DNA of 64,000 bases. Source: Epiperipatus broadwayi. Lineage: Eukaryota > Onychophora > Udeonychophora > Euonychophora > Peripatidae. A model generated the notes under the pieces. The model saw only the letters and a program-made list of their open reading frames with translations, made no database searches and was not told the origin of the DNA. Shown here in pieces: positions 1 through 56,271 of the stretch. Positions within the stretch are counted from its first letter, which is position 1, and every line of letters starts with the position of its first letter. A program made the translations under genes and the position numbers. The DNA lies in contig JAQFVV010006449.1 of assembly GCA_028023455.1 (NCBI GenBank), positions 728,812 through 792,811 on the forward strand, given 5' to 3'.

Positions 1-1000
1 AAGGAACAATCTTACCTGTGCAATATAAACCAATTTTTAAAAATAAAGATATTTGAGGGACAAACAGATGAAGCTCCTATCGAGCATATTAAAAGCTTAG
101 AAACATATTTCCAAGTGAATTAAATTAATGACTTTGGAAAACTGGCAATTGCCTACAATCACCTCCATGGTGATGCTCTAACATGGTGGCAGTCCTTGTT
201 TCACCATCCCAAGACATTTGAGGATTATAAAAAGGTATTGTTAAAAAGTTTTTGGAGTGAACAGTGCCAAGATATAATTTTTCAACAAGTCATGCAGGAA
301 AAATATAAAGAGAATACTGGGGAAAATTATTCAAAATTTTTCAGAAGACAAGCAGCAAGACTTCAGACACTGAAAGCATGCCACATATCAGAAGGGCGAA
401 TTGTCAGGATAATCAGCCATAATTTGCCACTTCATGTTGAACAAATGGTGCTCACTGCAAGTACAAATTCAGTGCAACAAATGGATGAATTATTAAATAA
501 GATAGACGTGAGCCAACAATATAAGCCATCAGAAAATATTTGGGAAGATAAACATACCAATCACACAAACAGAAACAAAAATGAAGAGTTCTGTGGCCAT
601 ATTGTAAAACCACGGACTAATATGGACAAAGAAATATCAAACTTGAAATTTTCATGGGAAGATAGAGTGCCTGAATATGCTCCACAAAGTTGTCCCAAGA
701 TCAGTCTGACAATGGATGGACTTGAAGTCATGGCCATGCTGGATTCGGGCAGTCAAATATCTGTAATATCAGAAGATCTATACCACCGCATTGTAACAAA
801 AATCCAAGCATAGAAATATTACCTTTGAAGACAGCACAAATAACATTAGCAAACAACCAGAAAGCAAAACTTCTGCCTAAGCAAATTTGGGTACAGATGC
901 ACATACAGCATAAGATGGTATACCAAGTGTTTTTAATAATGACCAGTCTTATCCATGAAGTTGCGTTGGGTTCAGATTTCTTACACAAAAACAGATGCAT
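1..1000 (+). pseudogene. gypsy copy 1: gag and aspartic protease, broken
   Basis: The translation aligns along its length with gag residues about 65-390 of the copy at 27921-30233. Gag would package the element RNA, and the retropepsin would process the polyprotein. A stop replaces the Gln codon near position 121. The longest open stretch runs 196-813 and ends at the protease motif DSGSQISVIS. A small deletion near 800 shifts the frame, and the rest of the protease continues from about 825 in another frame. The catalytic Asp-Ser-Gly is intact, but the chain cannot be made in one piece. No CCHC zinc knuckle is visible in gag. Confidence 0.9.
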
Positions 1001-2610
1001 TTTAGATTATGAACAGTGGCTTGTAGTGTGCAATGACAAACAAATTGAAATGCTAAAACCCCAATTACATGGTGATACTGAGGCATGTTGTATGACCCAA
1101 TTGGACATGGAGCTGATGGAAGAAAAGGCAAATGGAGCAAAACTGACTTCTGCCACTGAGACAGAAAAACTCAAATCTATACTTTATACTTATAAAAACA
1201 TATTTTCTGATAGTCCTGGTCTCATTAAAGGATATAAACAAAGAATCAGATTGAAACCAGGAGAACCGTTTCAAGTGCAATCCTACCTCATACCACACAA
1301 ATTTAAGGAGGAGGTGGAGAAACAGCTGGAACAAATGTTGAAACAGGATATCATTGATAAATGCTTTTCCCCATACTGTAACCCCCTAGAGGTGGTCAAA
1401 AAGAAAAATGTATCTGTGCAGCTATGCCTTGATGCACGCCAACTTAACAGGGTGACAATACCAGATTGTACTATTCCACCTCATATGCAAGAATTACTCA
1501 TGAAATTTAAAGACAAAATAATATTTTCCACATTTGACTTAACTGCTAGCTACTGGCAGATAGAATTATATCACACAGATTGCAAATACAGATTTTAGAT
1601 ATGGAGAACACACATATCAATTAAATCGAATGTCTTTTGGCTATATGTGGACGACATTGTGGTAGCATCCACATCTTTGGAAGAACACTTCCAACACTTA
1701 CAAATATTTTTTGCAGAATGCGAAGCTAAAGGAATCAAAATCAATCTGAAAAAGAGTATATTGATCCCTGAGGAGATAGAATTTTTGGATCATTTTTGTG
1801 GGACAAACAGGAGTCAAACCTCATCCTGATAAAATCAGTGCAATAAATGATTTCCCTGTATCTAAAACAAGAAAGCACATTCGATCCTTTTTAGGACTAT
1901 GCAACTTTTACAACAGATTCTGTGAAAAATTTGCTGACCAAATGGAACCTTTACTAAGATTACTCAGGAAAGATACCCATTGGAACTGGACCAGTGAACA
2001 AGACGAAGCATTCGCTGAGATTAAGAAAAGTTTTATAAAACAAGCAGTGCTGGCATACCCAGACTTTGACAAACCCTTTATTCTCCAAACTGATAGCAGT
2101 GCATATGGATTGGGTGTCACACTATTCCATGTTCAGAAAGATGGTCAGATAGGGGTCCTGTACTTTATAAGCAGGTTGTTGAAAGGAACTGAATGTAATT
2201 ACACAGTTACAGAAAAAAAAGCCATTGCAATCGTATGGGCATTTGAGAAATTTTGCCCTATGCTACTAGGCTATGAAGTGACAGTAATTATGGACCACAA
2301 CAGTCTTCAATTAATAAATCACAGCTATCTCACTAATAGCTGACTAGTTCGCTGGAGTTTGTTTCTCCAAGAGTTTAATTATACGGTGAAACACTGCAAA
2401 GGAACTGAGAATATAGTGGCTGACATCCTCAGTCATCATTCCATTCAAACTCAACAACAACAACACCTGAGGATAGACCATGAATACATGATGAGCATAT
2501 CAGGTAAGGAAAAATACATAGAAGAACATCTAAAACAAATGTCAAAGAGGCAACATGAAGATAAGGACTTAAACCGTATCATAACACTGTATACACAATC
2601 TCCTTAGAAA
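1001..2610 (+). pseudogene. gypsy copy 1: reverse transcriptase and RNase H, broken
   Basis: RT fingers and palm (LCLDARQLNR, then FDLTASYWQIE) read from about 1280 to 1585. Near 1590 a 2-nt loss shifts the frame. About 76 bp present in the intact copy are then missing, just before the catalytic YVDD at about 1640. A further 1-nt gain near 1793 shifts the frame again. RNase H follows, with QTDSS, the EKKAIAIVWAFEKF helix and MDHNS, and ADILS near 2420. A stop at 2341 replaces an Arg codon. These are losses against the paralogue, so they are decay rather than programmed frameshifts. Confidence 0.9.
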
Positions 2611-2639
2611 GATGACAGTACACCAGGCAAGAAGTGCCA

Positions 2640-3729
2640 ATACAAGATAGAAAAGGGGGTTTTATACTACCAAATTCAAGAAGACATTGATGAATGGAGA
2701 GTGACGGTACCACCAACCATTCGGTACCTGCTCACTGATTACATTCACAGACTATATGGACATTATGAAACTCTAAAAACTGAATATTGCCTCAAGCACT
2801 GGTTCTATTGGCCTGGGATGCACTGAGACATAATAAAGATTTTGAATAAATGTGAAATATGCCAGCATGCAAAGCCACTGAATAGAACATACAAAACTCC
2901 AATGAAATCAATCATGCCTAACAATTTGAAGGAAATAATGGCCATGGATTTTTATGGTCCTCTGCCACCCTTCAATAGAAAAAGATATTTACTCATTGTA
3001 TATGACTTTTTTTCCAAATTTGTGGCAGCCTGTCCTTTAGCAAGAGCTACAACACGTGAAACTATAAAGGTTCAAGAGTCCTCACATTTTAACACAGTTG
3101 GGAAACCAGAAACGATCCTGACAGACCATGGAACCCCTTTTGTATCAGAAGAATGGAACAAATGGGTCGCTAAGTGGGGAGTTAAACATGTACTTATGTC
3201 AATCTGTAACCCCCAAAGTAATCCCTGTGAAAGAGTTATGCGAGAGTTGGGAAGGCTGTTTCGTACATACTTACCAACAAACCATAAGAAATGGGTAAAA
3301 CAGCTACCTCAGATACTAAATTATATAAACTGGTCCATACATGAATCCATAGGATTCCCTCCAACAGAGCTACATTTTGGAAAACTTGTACCAAAACTCT
3401 TCAAGGCAGATTTCCCAGGGAGCAGAGATAAAACAATTGACATAGAATTAGATTAAAACAGGCTCAAGCTCAGATGCACAAGATGAGTCTCAGAAGAAAG
3501 AAAAGGAAACACAGCATGCAAAACTACCGGTTCAAGGTAGGGGATAGAGTGATGGTCAGAATGCCTCATGTGAGCATTCCAGAAAAGTTCCAGTGTAAAA
3601 ATTATTTTAACCTTTATGAAGGCCCTTTTGAAATTGTTTAGTGCAGTGGGGATAATGCTTTCTGGATTAAAACAGAACAGGGAATAAAGGGCACATACAA
3701 TGCTCGTGCACTAAAACCCATACCATAGC
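2640..3729 (+). pseudogene. gypsy copy 1: integrase, broken
   Basis: Begins with the HHCC zinc-binding part (HRLYGHYE, later KCEICQHAK). The DDE core follows: MDFYGPLP, LTDHGTPF, and the NPQSNPCERVMRELG Glu helix. The longest open piece is 2842-3456. A stop at 2824 replaces the Arg of the MHRD motif. A small deletion near 3454 shifts the frame before the C-terminal module, and another stop lies near 3640 in the segment equivalent to EGPFEIVDC. Integrase would insert the DNA copy into the genome. This copy is inactive. Confidence 0.9.
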
Positions 3730-3819
3730 ATCCAGGATGCTCCAAAATCATCTCACATGTATAGTTCATAATATCTGTATAAAAAGAACTTAAGACTTTA
3801 AATGGTCATATCCATTTAA

Positions 3820-3844
3820 AAGTCTCATTGGAGAGGGGGGGCAT
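3820..3844 (+). other. Polypurine tract of gypsy copy 1
   Basis: GGAGAGGGGGGG lies a few bases before the TGTGCC that opens the 3' LTR. It is the expected plus-strand primer of reverse transcription, and the same tract is found in copy 2 on the minus strand. Confidence 0.85.
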
Positions 3845-6573
3845 TGTGCCAGGCATTATCAAATGGCCGGCGCAAAATCTGCTGTAAAGAATATTACAGC
3901 AGATACATATATAGATTTGTACATATTAGGCACAACAAATATATAAATGTGCTATATCAATAATGGAAGTTGGATCTGAGCAATTAGAATACCCACACAC
4001 ACCAGTCTAAAGCAAACATTTAATGGTCACACAAATATTGTACACGTATAATAAACTTATGTATTTTTTTTTATTTTTCATTTCTGTATATTTTATGATA
4101 TGTTATTTTATGTATTTTGCTTTTTTCTGAAAAATTCAAATAAAGAAAAGCAAATTTATTTAACAAATGGATCAAATGTTGGAACATATTAGTAAAGTAA
4201 ATAATTAAAGCAATTGTTCCAACATAATTGTATATATATTTTTTTATTATATATTTTTTTAATTATTTTTCTAAAAACTAATTTTATTCTGTAAACTAAG
4301 AATGTTAATTGCTTTTGCAAAAATCTGATCAAAAGCAAAATGTTTGATAATGCTATAATTAAACTGTAATCTTTTTTAAAAAATTCTTTTGAATTGATTT
4401 TGTAAGCAAGTGGTCTGGGCTAGTCAAGATCGAAACCATTATATCAAACTTAAAATGTAGAATTTAATCGAAAAAATTGAAAGAAATGTTATAATCTAAA
4501 TTATAAAATAAATTGAAAGGATTGGCTGATTCATACTTCTCAGAGGGCTAGTGGGATTGATATAGTTTAGTCAGTGCTGTGAGATTCATTTCTTTCTTTG
4601 GTAGCCATTCTGGGCAAGTCATTCTCTTTTGTGGCTCCAGAATTCTCCAAGCAACCAGCTACTTAGAGATTCATTTACGAATAGGACTATTGGTGAGATT
4701 CTTAAGAAAAAATCCATTATACAGTCCTTTTAAGAACTCTTGTCTTTTGTGGATACGGGTTGCCATTGGAGACAGCTTATGAAAATTTATTAATAATCCT
4801 AATTATTATTTGATATATAAAAAAAGAAGATATGAAGCAATATACAAGAGATTCCAGCAAAATGACCGTGGGGTAGACAACTAGCCGGTGCACCGCCCTT
4901 TCTCTGTTCCAAGCTGCCAAGATGTGACCATGCCAATTCAAGCCACCCACGATGATGACAAACGCTGCCTTGCTAAATGGATGAAATCTTTGCCACACAG
5001 CCAGTTAACTTAAAGCCTACTCAAGAGCCCAGAGGAGAAGAATGAAGATGCAGATATAAGTTTATTTTAAGATATTTATTAATATTGAGATAATTAACTT
5101 TAATATTTCCAATTAAATATATTATTTTTTTGTTATTATTATCAATCATTTAAAAAAGAGAGACAATCTCTCGCATATGTATATGAATTTGCGGTTATTA
5201 TGGGCATAAATGATAAAGCTTTTACTTAAATAATTTGAGTCAATTTTTCTTTTTCAAATTCTAGTATTTTCAACAAAGATTGCAATGAGATTTTTTTTGT
5301 TGTTGTTGCTATTCATTTTCCTCTTGTTGTTACTCCTGGAATTCATCATATATGGATATACATGTATGTATATACGTACATACACTTATAATATTTGGTA
5401 AATACGATATCTCATGCTGAATATCTAAAAATGTATTTAACCGTATATCCTTTTTAAGTTATTTTTTTTGTTACTGCTGCACCTTATGATGAGTGCAAGG
5501 AGGGATTGATCTATTATAGATTCCCTGTAAGCAAGTACTCTAATAACTTTATATTTAAAGTAATAGTAAGTGTATAATTGTGATGCGCGTATATATATGT
5601 ACAGGAATTTATCTATAGCAAGAGGGAAATAGATACAGTACAATGCAACCTTGTTGACTTGTTGAAAAGTATGAAATTAGTGAAATATCTCATATTGCAA
5701 ATGTCTTTTTTTTATTTGCTATCAATAAAAAGGTTTTAAAGTTATCAGTAATAGCGTATGCCTGTATGACCGAAAATCTCATATCTGTATATCAAATCAC
5801 ACATAGTAAAATTTATTTCTATTGGGTAAAAAGAGCTCAGACCACTTCCATTACTTATAAACATTGTAAATAGCTTTAGGGATTTATTATTTTTCTTATT
5901 TAAAATTGTATTTTATCTATTTCAATGCCTCGAATATATATTGTTTGGGATAATTAATTATTTAGTATTTTGTTATTATATCATCATTAGTATGAAACGG
6001 TAGTGGGTATTTGGGATTAAATAAATATTTAATCATAATATTAAACTTCTTTCATTTTCATATTATTATTTATATTGATCAAAATGTATTCTTTCCTTAT
6101 CAAACATGTACCAGTAATAATCATTTAACTTACCCATTTGAAGACCCTAGATTGTAGAGTGACTGAGCTAGCCACAAAGGGATATCGCTCTACTGGGGTG
6201 TTAAATCTTATTCCTATGCTCCGCTGAACATATGGTATTGCACTTCCTTCTAGGAGGGTGAAAAATTCATTTTTTGATTCTTTTCTAGAAGTGGCGCGCA
6301 GAAGACTATTTTGTAAATAGATTTTTCAAAGGTGTGTACTTGCCATTGTTCTAAATATTTGGGCATTCAAATAAGATATCAACTAAAGGGTGTTTTTAAC
6401 TGGAAGAGTTCTGTCAATCCACTCTTTCTATCAATTAAGCTGGAAATACCAATATACATGAGTACAGACAATCAGCTAGATTGATATCCATTTCTTTACC
6501 TGTTGAATCTTGGTCACTTCATGCTCAGTACCAGATTAGGAAAAGAATTTCACAGGGAGTATGGACTGGTATA
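3845..6573 (+). repeat. 3' LTR of gypsy copy 1
   Basis: About 2.73 kb, opening TGTGCCAGGC and closing GACTGGTATA. It aligns from end to end with the 2.56-kb LTRs at 23564-26123 and 31369-33931, read on the opposite strand. It differs from them by many substitutions and indels, and the terminal CA has become TA. Short open frames inside it (for example 4579-4782) have no recognisable product. Confidence 0.9.
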
Positions 6574-6587
6574 ATATATATATATAT

Positions 6588-7167
6588 ATGAAAAACAAAA
6601 AACACAAGTTAAAAACTTGCATACGCTTGTATTTATGACTATAGATGGCGTTATACTAAAAACACCTTCAAGCGTTTGTTTACATAAACGTCAGAGCGAG
6701 TAATTCACTATCTCTAACTTAATTTCCACCTTCATATCATGATTTCAAGCTATTTGCTATCGTCAGTGAAGGACCTTTGAGGTCTTTCTTGCAATGAAAT
6801 ATATTGCAGAGACTTCTACTATGTGGTGATGCTGAACTGATATCAGACCCATGTAGCTATCTGGCATGCGATGCTGAGTTTGAAGACATTACGCGTCTAA
6901 AAGATTCACGCTTGCAAGCTGAATAGAAACTGTTTCTTAAATGCTGAGAGTTTGTGTTTTAGATCTAGTTTCTTAATCCTGTCCTTCACTGACGATAGCA
7001 AATAGCTTGAAATCATGATATGAAGGTGGAAATTAAGTTAGAGATAGTGAAATACTCACTCTGATGTTTATGTAAACAAATGCTTGAAGGTGTTTTGGTA
7101 TAACGCCATCTATAGTCATAAATACAAGCGTATGCAAGTTATTTAACTTGTGTTTTTTGTTTTTCAT
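6588..7167. mobile_element. Foldback element, family 1, unit 1
   Basis: Inverted repeats of about 186 bp (6588-6773 and 6982-7167) flank a core of about 208 bp. The outer ends read ATGAAAAAC and GTTTTTCAT. There is no coding capacity, so this is a non-autonomous DNA element of MITE/foldback type. It is embedded in TA repeat: (TA)n lies just before 6588 and again from 7518. Confidence 0.88.
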
Positions 7168-7173
7168 AAATGT

Positions 7174-7637
<464 letters not shown>

Positions 7638-7670
7638 AGTAAAATGAAACAGAAAAAAGATTTCTTATAA

Positions 7671-7930
7671 CTAATGCAGGAAAATGATTTATTATTATAT
7701 TATAGTTGTCTGTTGTAGTTTTGTACTTATCACAAATGTAGATTTTAGATGGCTGTGATAAAAATAATAATTGTTTACTATATTCATTACAAATTACAAA
7801 CTAATGCAGGAAAATGATTTATTATTATATTATAGTTGTCTGTTGTAGTTTTGAACTTATCACAAATGTAGATTTTAGATGGCTGAGACAAAAATAATAA
7901 TTGTTTACTATATTCAATACAAATTACAAA
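7671..7930. repeat. Tandem duplication, 130-bp unit x2
   Basis: CTAATGCAGG begins both units, at 7671 and 7801. The copies differ at only a few bases (for example TTTTGTACTT against TTTTGAACTT). No coding content is seen. It is probably a recent local duplication. Confidence 0.95.
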
Positions 7931-10900
7931 AAAACAATCAAAATAATAATTAACTGACAGTTTTCAAATTCCAACCATAACAAATTTAAAAAGGGTCAGA
8001 TGAAACATGTTTTATTTCATTGAATTTCCATCAGGATTAGTTGTTTCTGTTTTACTTCACAAAAATCAACAAAAAAAAATGGCTTTACCATTTTGTATAG
8101 ACAGGGTATTTTGGAATGGAACAAAAATTAAATCTTTATCTAAACTCCCCATATATGACACAAGACCATAATAAAAACTATAAAGTGATTTATTTCCATT
8201 TATTTAAAAAAAAAAAAACTAAATAAATTATCAAAACATGTCAAGTGCAGTTTCCCATTCTTTTTCAAATTAAGAAACATTAACAATATCAATCACGAAC
8301 ATAAAGTTTATATTTCAATTACTTTCCAAAAATTAAAAAATATATATTTTTATAACTTGTACAGAACAAGTTTTTAATATTATCTTTTAGTTTTATGTTG
8401 TAGATTTAAACAATTTAGGAATTGAGATTTTAAATAATAAAGTATGTTGCAGCTTAATTTTATTGATCAGTTGTCACAGAATTATTTCATGATGTAGACA
8501 CAATGTTTTAAAGAAACAAAGACAATATTGAATATAGCTAACTGAATAGATCAGTACATATATATTGTAACAGTCACTCAGTCTACTCTGATCATGGAGG
8601 GCATCACTAGATCACTATGTATCTGGAAAATTTGTTTACTATGATCAAAAGTGAATGGTGATAATAGTTCATGCCGACTATACTCAGGGAGGCAGCAAGA
8701 GATCTTAACTATTGTTCAGACAATTGAAAAAATAAAAGCACTAAGACAAACATCAGCTAAATTAAGTTTAAATAATTTGAAAATGTTATTAAAATCAAGA
8801 AAATAGAAACAAATAAATCTAGTCAATAAAATACAAAAGTTTGACCTAGATTTGAATAAGCAAATTTATCAGAGACTATATATGAGCTGAAAATATTAAA
8901 ATATTAAATGTATTAGCAGAAAGGAATGTTCTCTCACCTATAATTTAAAAGGGGGTTAATAGTATTTTTCTGTTGTTGATTTATAAAAGAACAACAATTC
9001 TAGTTTCCTAATTCAGAGACATGAAAACAATACAGTCTTGTAGGAAATCAATGAAACAGCACCAGTGAGCATTTCTTGGCCCAGAATAAGGTGTCAAGAC
9101 AATAACATCATATTTCCACTAGGACAGCCCATGATCTACTATGTTTAAAGTAATTCATGGTTGATTTCACATACAAGACAAAATAAAATGATTACAATCT
9201 TACATAATCTGGAAAAGAGTAAAAGAAATATCCAACTACAGAAAAACTAAAATAACAAACAGGATAAACCACTAGCCAAAAGATTTGTGGTTTATAAAAT
9301 GTGCATACACAATCATTTAAATTAATTATTGAGCATTAAAATAAGGGCAGGTGAGCAAACTAAAATTACAAAAAACAGCCAGAGCATTTAGCAATAGTTA
9401 ATGAAATAAAGAGAAACATATTAAGAAAATAAAATATAATCTCACAATACATTCTCTGATAACTAAAATGGAAAACAAACTTGGAATCTTAAAACTAAGA
9501 TTCCAAGACACACTATAAATACAAGGAAAAGCAAATAGGGCTAATAATTATAAGGTTAAATAACTATTAAAACTACAGATTTATTTTTAGATTCAGGAGA
9601 GATTTAACTAAATTTATATAACCTGAAAGGAATAAGACATATTTTACCTTACAGTAAAGCAGAGTTCACATAATTTTCAAAAAGTGTGCACATTTATTTT
9701 TGAGTTCATCTTTCAAGTGTCATCTCTTCATGGTGGCAAGTGTAGTGGCATAATTTGGGATTCTTTTTACTTCAGACTTTCATTGCATGATGAAAGAACT
9801 GTTTGGGATCAGGAGTCTATTCTTGGGTAACTTAGCAAGGCATGTTGTAGGTTAGAAAATACATAGCAGTGAATTTACACATCTTTCAAAAGCAAATGTA
9901 GGCAATGATACCAAATCAACTTAAAGACAGGTAGCAGAAGATGAAATTTTATTACTGGCATTCCAAAAAATGAGTACACTAAGTTTTAAGAAAAATATCT
10001 GAACTGCCAATGGAGTACAAATCTCAGCAAGCTAATATAACTGTGAATACTGAAATGATAAGATGCTAAATGAATCATGGTGACACAGAATTAGCTTTGT
10101 CAAGGCAAGAATAATCTGAAATGTCCAAATTTTTTGGGATTATTTATATCCTCTCACTATCTCTTGCCTAAACTTTCTTGTTTTTTTGTGATTATAAGCC
10201 ATAGTCCAGGGCAAATCTTAATCTCTCACTCAAACTTGCTGAAGAATTCTAATCAGGGATTTTATAGAAAGACAACCTCACAAAATGAAATCTCCACTTT
10301 TAAAATCAAACTAAAAATGGATTATAATCAAAATAAAAAAAAAACAGGAATGCGATTAAAATGTTGCTTGCTTTTAATTAATTTGATAAATAAAAACAAG
10401 CAGTAAAAGAAAACTATTTTAGAAATCAAATTTATAAAAAAATAAAATGACATATTTTAAACATAAATGAGTATGTTTGTTAATACACATACTCCACATA
10501 CTCTTATAAACAACTTTTAAATAGTTTTAAACTTTAGCATTTAGTGGAACTAAAAGTTGGTTTTATTTTTGGCAATGAAACCATTGAATTGGATAAACTA
10601 TCTGGTTCAATATATATAAGTAATTTATACACAGAATAATAATGATTTTTAAATATATGTTATATTGTCAAAAATGTATTAAGTTTTAAAAATGAATATT
10701 ATGAAACATTTAATTGCCAATTACCAAAGGAAATAAAAATGAAGATTAAAATTTATTACTAAAAATAAATAAATTTAAAAACGTTAACAATCATTAGGGA
10801 ATCACTTCCCTAAACATGCCCTCATGAATTTATAACGCTTGAGATATACTCTCATTTTCAAAACACAAGAAAAAGTCTTTCACAAGATAAAATGAATCAC

Positions 10901-11491
10901 CCTATCTTTTTTAACTAAACACACACACTCACAAACATATATATATATATTAAGCATTTATAAATTAGAGCATGATTTTTAAAATAATTTTTAATTCCAT
11001 TCAATAATAAATAAATAGCGTTTGTGACATTTTTACAATGACTTAAGATTTGTCCATACATATATATGTAGATAAGGGAAATAGGATGAATTCATCTTAT
11101 CTTTCCAAAGAATTTATCTTGTATTTAAAATATGAGTCGATTTCTCAAGTATTAAAAAGTTATATGTTGCATATATGGGGGTGGTGTTATTTTCTAATAA
11201 CTGACAATAAAACACGTTGCTAAATAAAATAAAAACTATCTATTTAATAATCTTAATGCATGCTATATCTTTTCATTCAGCAAATAATAATAAACTTATG
11301 ATTTATTTTGCAGAAATTTATAAGAAGTGTGTCAAGACTGACAATGTGTGAGATCCACAGACCTTATTGTCCAGACTGTCATCCTACTATGACAACTAAA
11401 CATAGATTCCACCAAAATGTCATCTTTAGTAGCATCAAACTGTGCAAACATTAAATAATGTTTTATGCAGGTTTGTTGATTGTATTTTATA

Positions 11492-11494
<3 letters not shown>
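7931..11494. other. AT-rich non-coding stretch
   Basis: I see no gene here. The stretch is rich in poly(A), with short (CA)n(TA)n near 10920-10955. It lies downstream of protease exon 4 on the minus strand, where the next protease exon would be expected. I looked for the minus-strand GDSGGP codons and did not find them. Short open frames such as 10134-10406 are low-complexity and unconvincing. Confidence 0.5.

Positions 11495-11497
<3 letters not shown>

Positions 11498-11559
<62 letters not shown>
11498..11559. repeat. (TA)n microsatellite
   Basis: A pure AT dinucleotide array of about 60 bp in intergenic or intronic sequence. The IYIYIY open frame over it is an artefact. Confidence 0.97.
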
Positions 11560-11562
<3 letters not shown>

Positions 11563-12282
11563 TTTGTGGCTAGGAATAAATATACAATTAAAATATTGAT
11601 CAGTATTGTATTATGCACAAATGAAGTGGTACTTGAAATAAAATGAAAAGCTGGAAAAAATAAACTTGCATTTAGTGAATTGTATTGATATCTTAGAAAA
11701 AATACTAAGCTGCTGATATCATATACTAATAAATATATATTGAAAAGTAGTAAAATATTGTCAATATTAAATAAGCAATTGTTTATTGTTTAGAAGTTAT
11801 TTTAACCAAATGTAATTCTAATTAAAATTATTAAACATAATGAATTAGCCTACTCATTCAGTATATTGAATATATTTTATATATGTAAATAGAAAGATTT
11901 GAACTTAGGATTTTTCAATCTATATTCGTTCTTTACTCCATCTCAAACAGCAGATTCACAAGACCACATACATGCAAAAAAAGACAGATGATCTCCCATA
12001 TACGATTTTTAATGCAGAACCGGCACTCAACGATTGTCATCTCAATATAAGCTGAGCACTGTTTGTATATATGTGTGAGAGTATATGATTAGACCCACTT
12101 GTGAGTATTAAGTCTGCACAAAACATCTTTATAAAGGATCATCTATCTTTTTTGCATATATGTGGTCTTCAAGTTTGGTTATTTGAGATGAAGTGGAGGA
12201 CAAATCCCAAGTTCAAATTTCTCTACTTAAACATAATAAACAAAAATAACAGTCAGTTACATTTCACAGAAATGTATAATAC

Positions 12283-54112
<41,830 letters not shown>

Positions 54113-55478
54113 CTGTGATATTTAAAAATATTTACATTTAAGCAAATGTATATAATACATAAAGAGAAACAATGTGTAGCATTAGTTGAAATCTCAGTAA
54201 AAAGTTTTAAATGCTCCACAGCTATATTATTTAAGCCCACAATCGTCTTTAAATAAAGAAAAACTTAAAATTTGCACTCCTTTAACAAGGAGGCAAAAAT
54301 CAATGTTTTCTTAATTTTATGGGGTAGGGTGGCTGAAATAATATAACTGTGGGATATATATATTGTCATGGAAAGTTATCTTCCATTGTAATGTATCTCA
54401 GATCTTGGCTTGCCAATTCTAATGAAACATGGCTTTCATTTTATTTATGATCTTAAATAATTTTATTGAAGTTTCGTGCCACATTGTGGAGACAATTGAA
54501 ATAGAAACATTTACAACCACTAACCAATCAATCAATTGAGCTCACACATTGTAATGATATACCTTACAACCACCAATCAATTAATAAGGTCGCACATTGC
54601 AAAGCATCAATTGTAATGAAAATTGTATGCATAAAAGAAAATAAATTAGCCCAGTCATTGGATGTTTTAATCATTGATTAACAATTACAATATCACCTAT
54701 ACGACTAGCTGTACATAAAATATGACTGGACACCAAAGAGCAATAATAAAAGACATTAAATAATTTATTTTTGAGATTAACTTGACCAGTGAGATTTAAT
54801 TACTCACCAAAATATAAATTGGAAACAAAGGGAATTTTATTTAATCCAACCTATATTTGCATATGGGGATTATATGTAAAATAGTGTACTAATTAGTGAT
54901 GGGTTAGATGAATAATAAACACAAAAATTATCATTTAAATAATTCTAAGTCTTAAGCATTGCCTACCGACTTTTGTACTGAAAGAAAAAAAAAGAAAGAA
55001 ATGAATTTCAAATAAATCACAAAGACATTTCATATATAACAACTGATATATACTTTATTCCAATTGTGGTTTGATTTTGTTTCAAATGGTAATGATTATA
55101 TTAACCACATACAGTATCTGTTTACCTTTTAAGTTTTAATTTTAATTCAATACTATTTCAATTAACAGTATTTGTTAGCAATAGGCATGGATTGATGTTT
55201 GTATCTACATAAGAACCATTTATTATTTAACACGCAGAAAGATGCAATAATAGAGAAATAATGAAAATCATAATAGCGTCTTAAAATAATACTTTAGAAT
55301 CATCAATACATTCCTCAAGGTAAGATCCTTTATTTTTTTTTAAAAAAATACAACTATTCTCTTTCTACTGTATTGGATATTTATTTGCTTCATTTTGGAT
55401 TATAACTATACTCCTCTTTTGGAGTACAAGTACGAACTCTTTAGATTAATTATATACGTAAATTCATAACCTTCTTTT

Positions 55479-55524
<46 letters not shown>

Positions 55525-56271
55525 AAAAGAAAAAGTGGTATTTTAATTTGATATTAGTGAATAATAGTATTTTATGGTGAACAAGATACAGATATATTAA
55601 TTATAATAGGTCTTTCATTACGGCGCCTAAAATCAAGACCTTCTTTTATATTATCATTAATTCTGAGACGTTAATAAATATTTACCCTGGGCTACATAAC
55701 CCTTAGCTTATGAAACTTAAAAGATAAGAACAACTCATAATATCACATATGAAAGAAATATGCATATATAATACAAACATAAAATGTCTACAGCCTGATT
55801 TACATTTTAAAAGTATCTCATGGTGAATACTTGAATTAATTTCCAAAGGGAAATATTAAATAATTACGAAATTGTATCCACAAACATTATACATTCTGGA
55901 TATATTTTTAAAGATTCTTACAAAGACAAATGTCAATCAATTTAATTTCTAGATTACATTGTGAACAAAAGATATATATATATAGCATGTGTGTATTGGA
56001 TTGATATATATCTGCTATATATATATCTATATAATATAATTTCTAGATTACATTGTGAACAAAAGATATATATATATAGCATGTGTGTATTGGATTGATG
56101 ATGAAAACAACAACGTGTTTTAATAACAAATATCTAAATATATAATCATTTAAGTTAATGAATTAAAATTGAAAACAAATTTATTCATATAACATACATA
56201 TTTAACATTTTACTCTTAATATCAATAAGTTGAAAGTTTAAAACAATCTACTTATATATATTAAGCGCCTA
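54113..56271. other. AT-rich stretch upstream of the visible protease exons
   Basis: It contains a (TA)n near 55480-55520 and a 94-bp tandem duplication at about 55944-56100 (TTCTAGATTACATTGTGAAC at 55947 and 56041). A possible 11-nt micro-exon at 54967-54977 is discussed in the findings. No other gene is visible. Confidence 0.5.
55944..56100. repeat. Tandem duplication, 94-bp offset
   Basis: The block from AATTTCTAGATTACATTG to GTATTGGATTGAT occurs twice, 94 bp apart and identical, with a (TA)-rich spacer. Confidence 0.93.

Larger units (their letters stand above)
1..6573 (+). mobile_element. Ty3/gypsy retrotransposon copy 1, 5'-truncated and decayed
   Basis: Internal region plus 3' LTR of the same family as the intact copy at 23564-33931. 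The window opens about 65 codons into gag, so the 5' LTR, PBS and leader lie off the left edge. Gag, protease, RT, RNase H and integrase follow in that order, then a polypurine tract and an LTR. The coding part carries several in-frame stops, frameshifts and a deletion of about 76 bp in RT. It is a dead copy, clearly older than the second one. The right end sits directly beside a short (TA)n tract. Confidence 0.93.
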
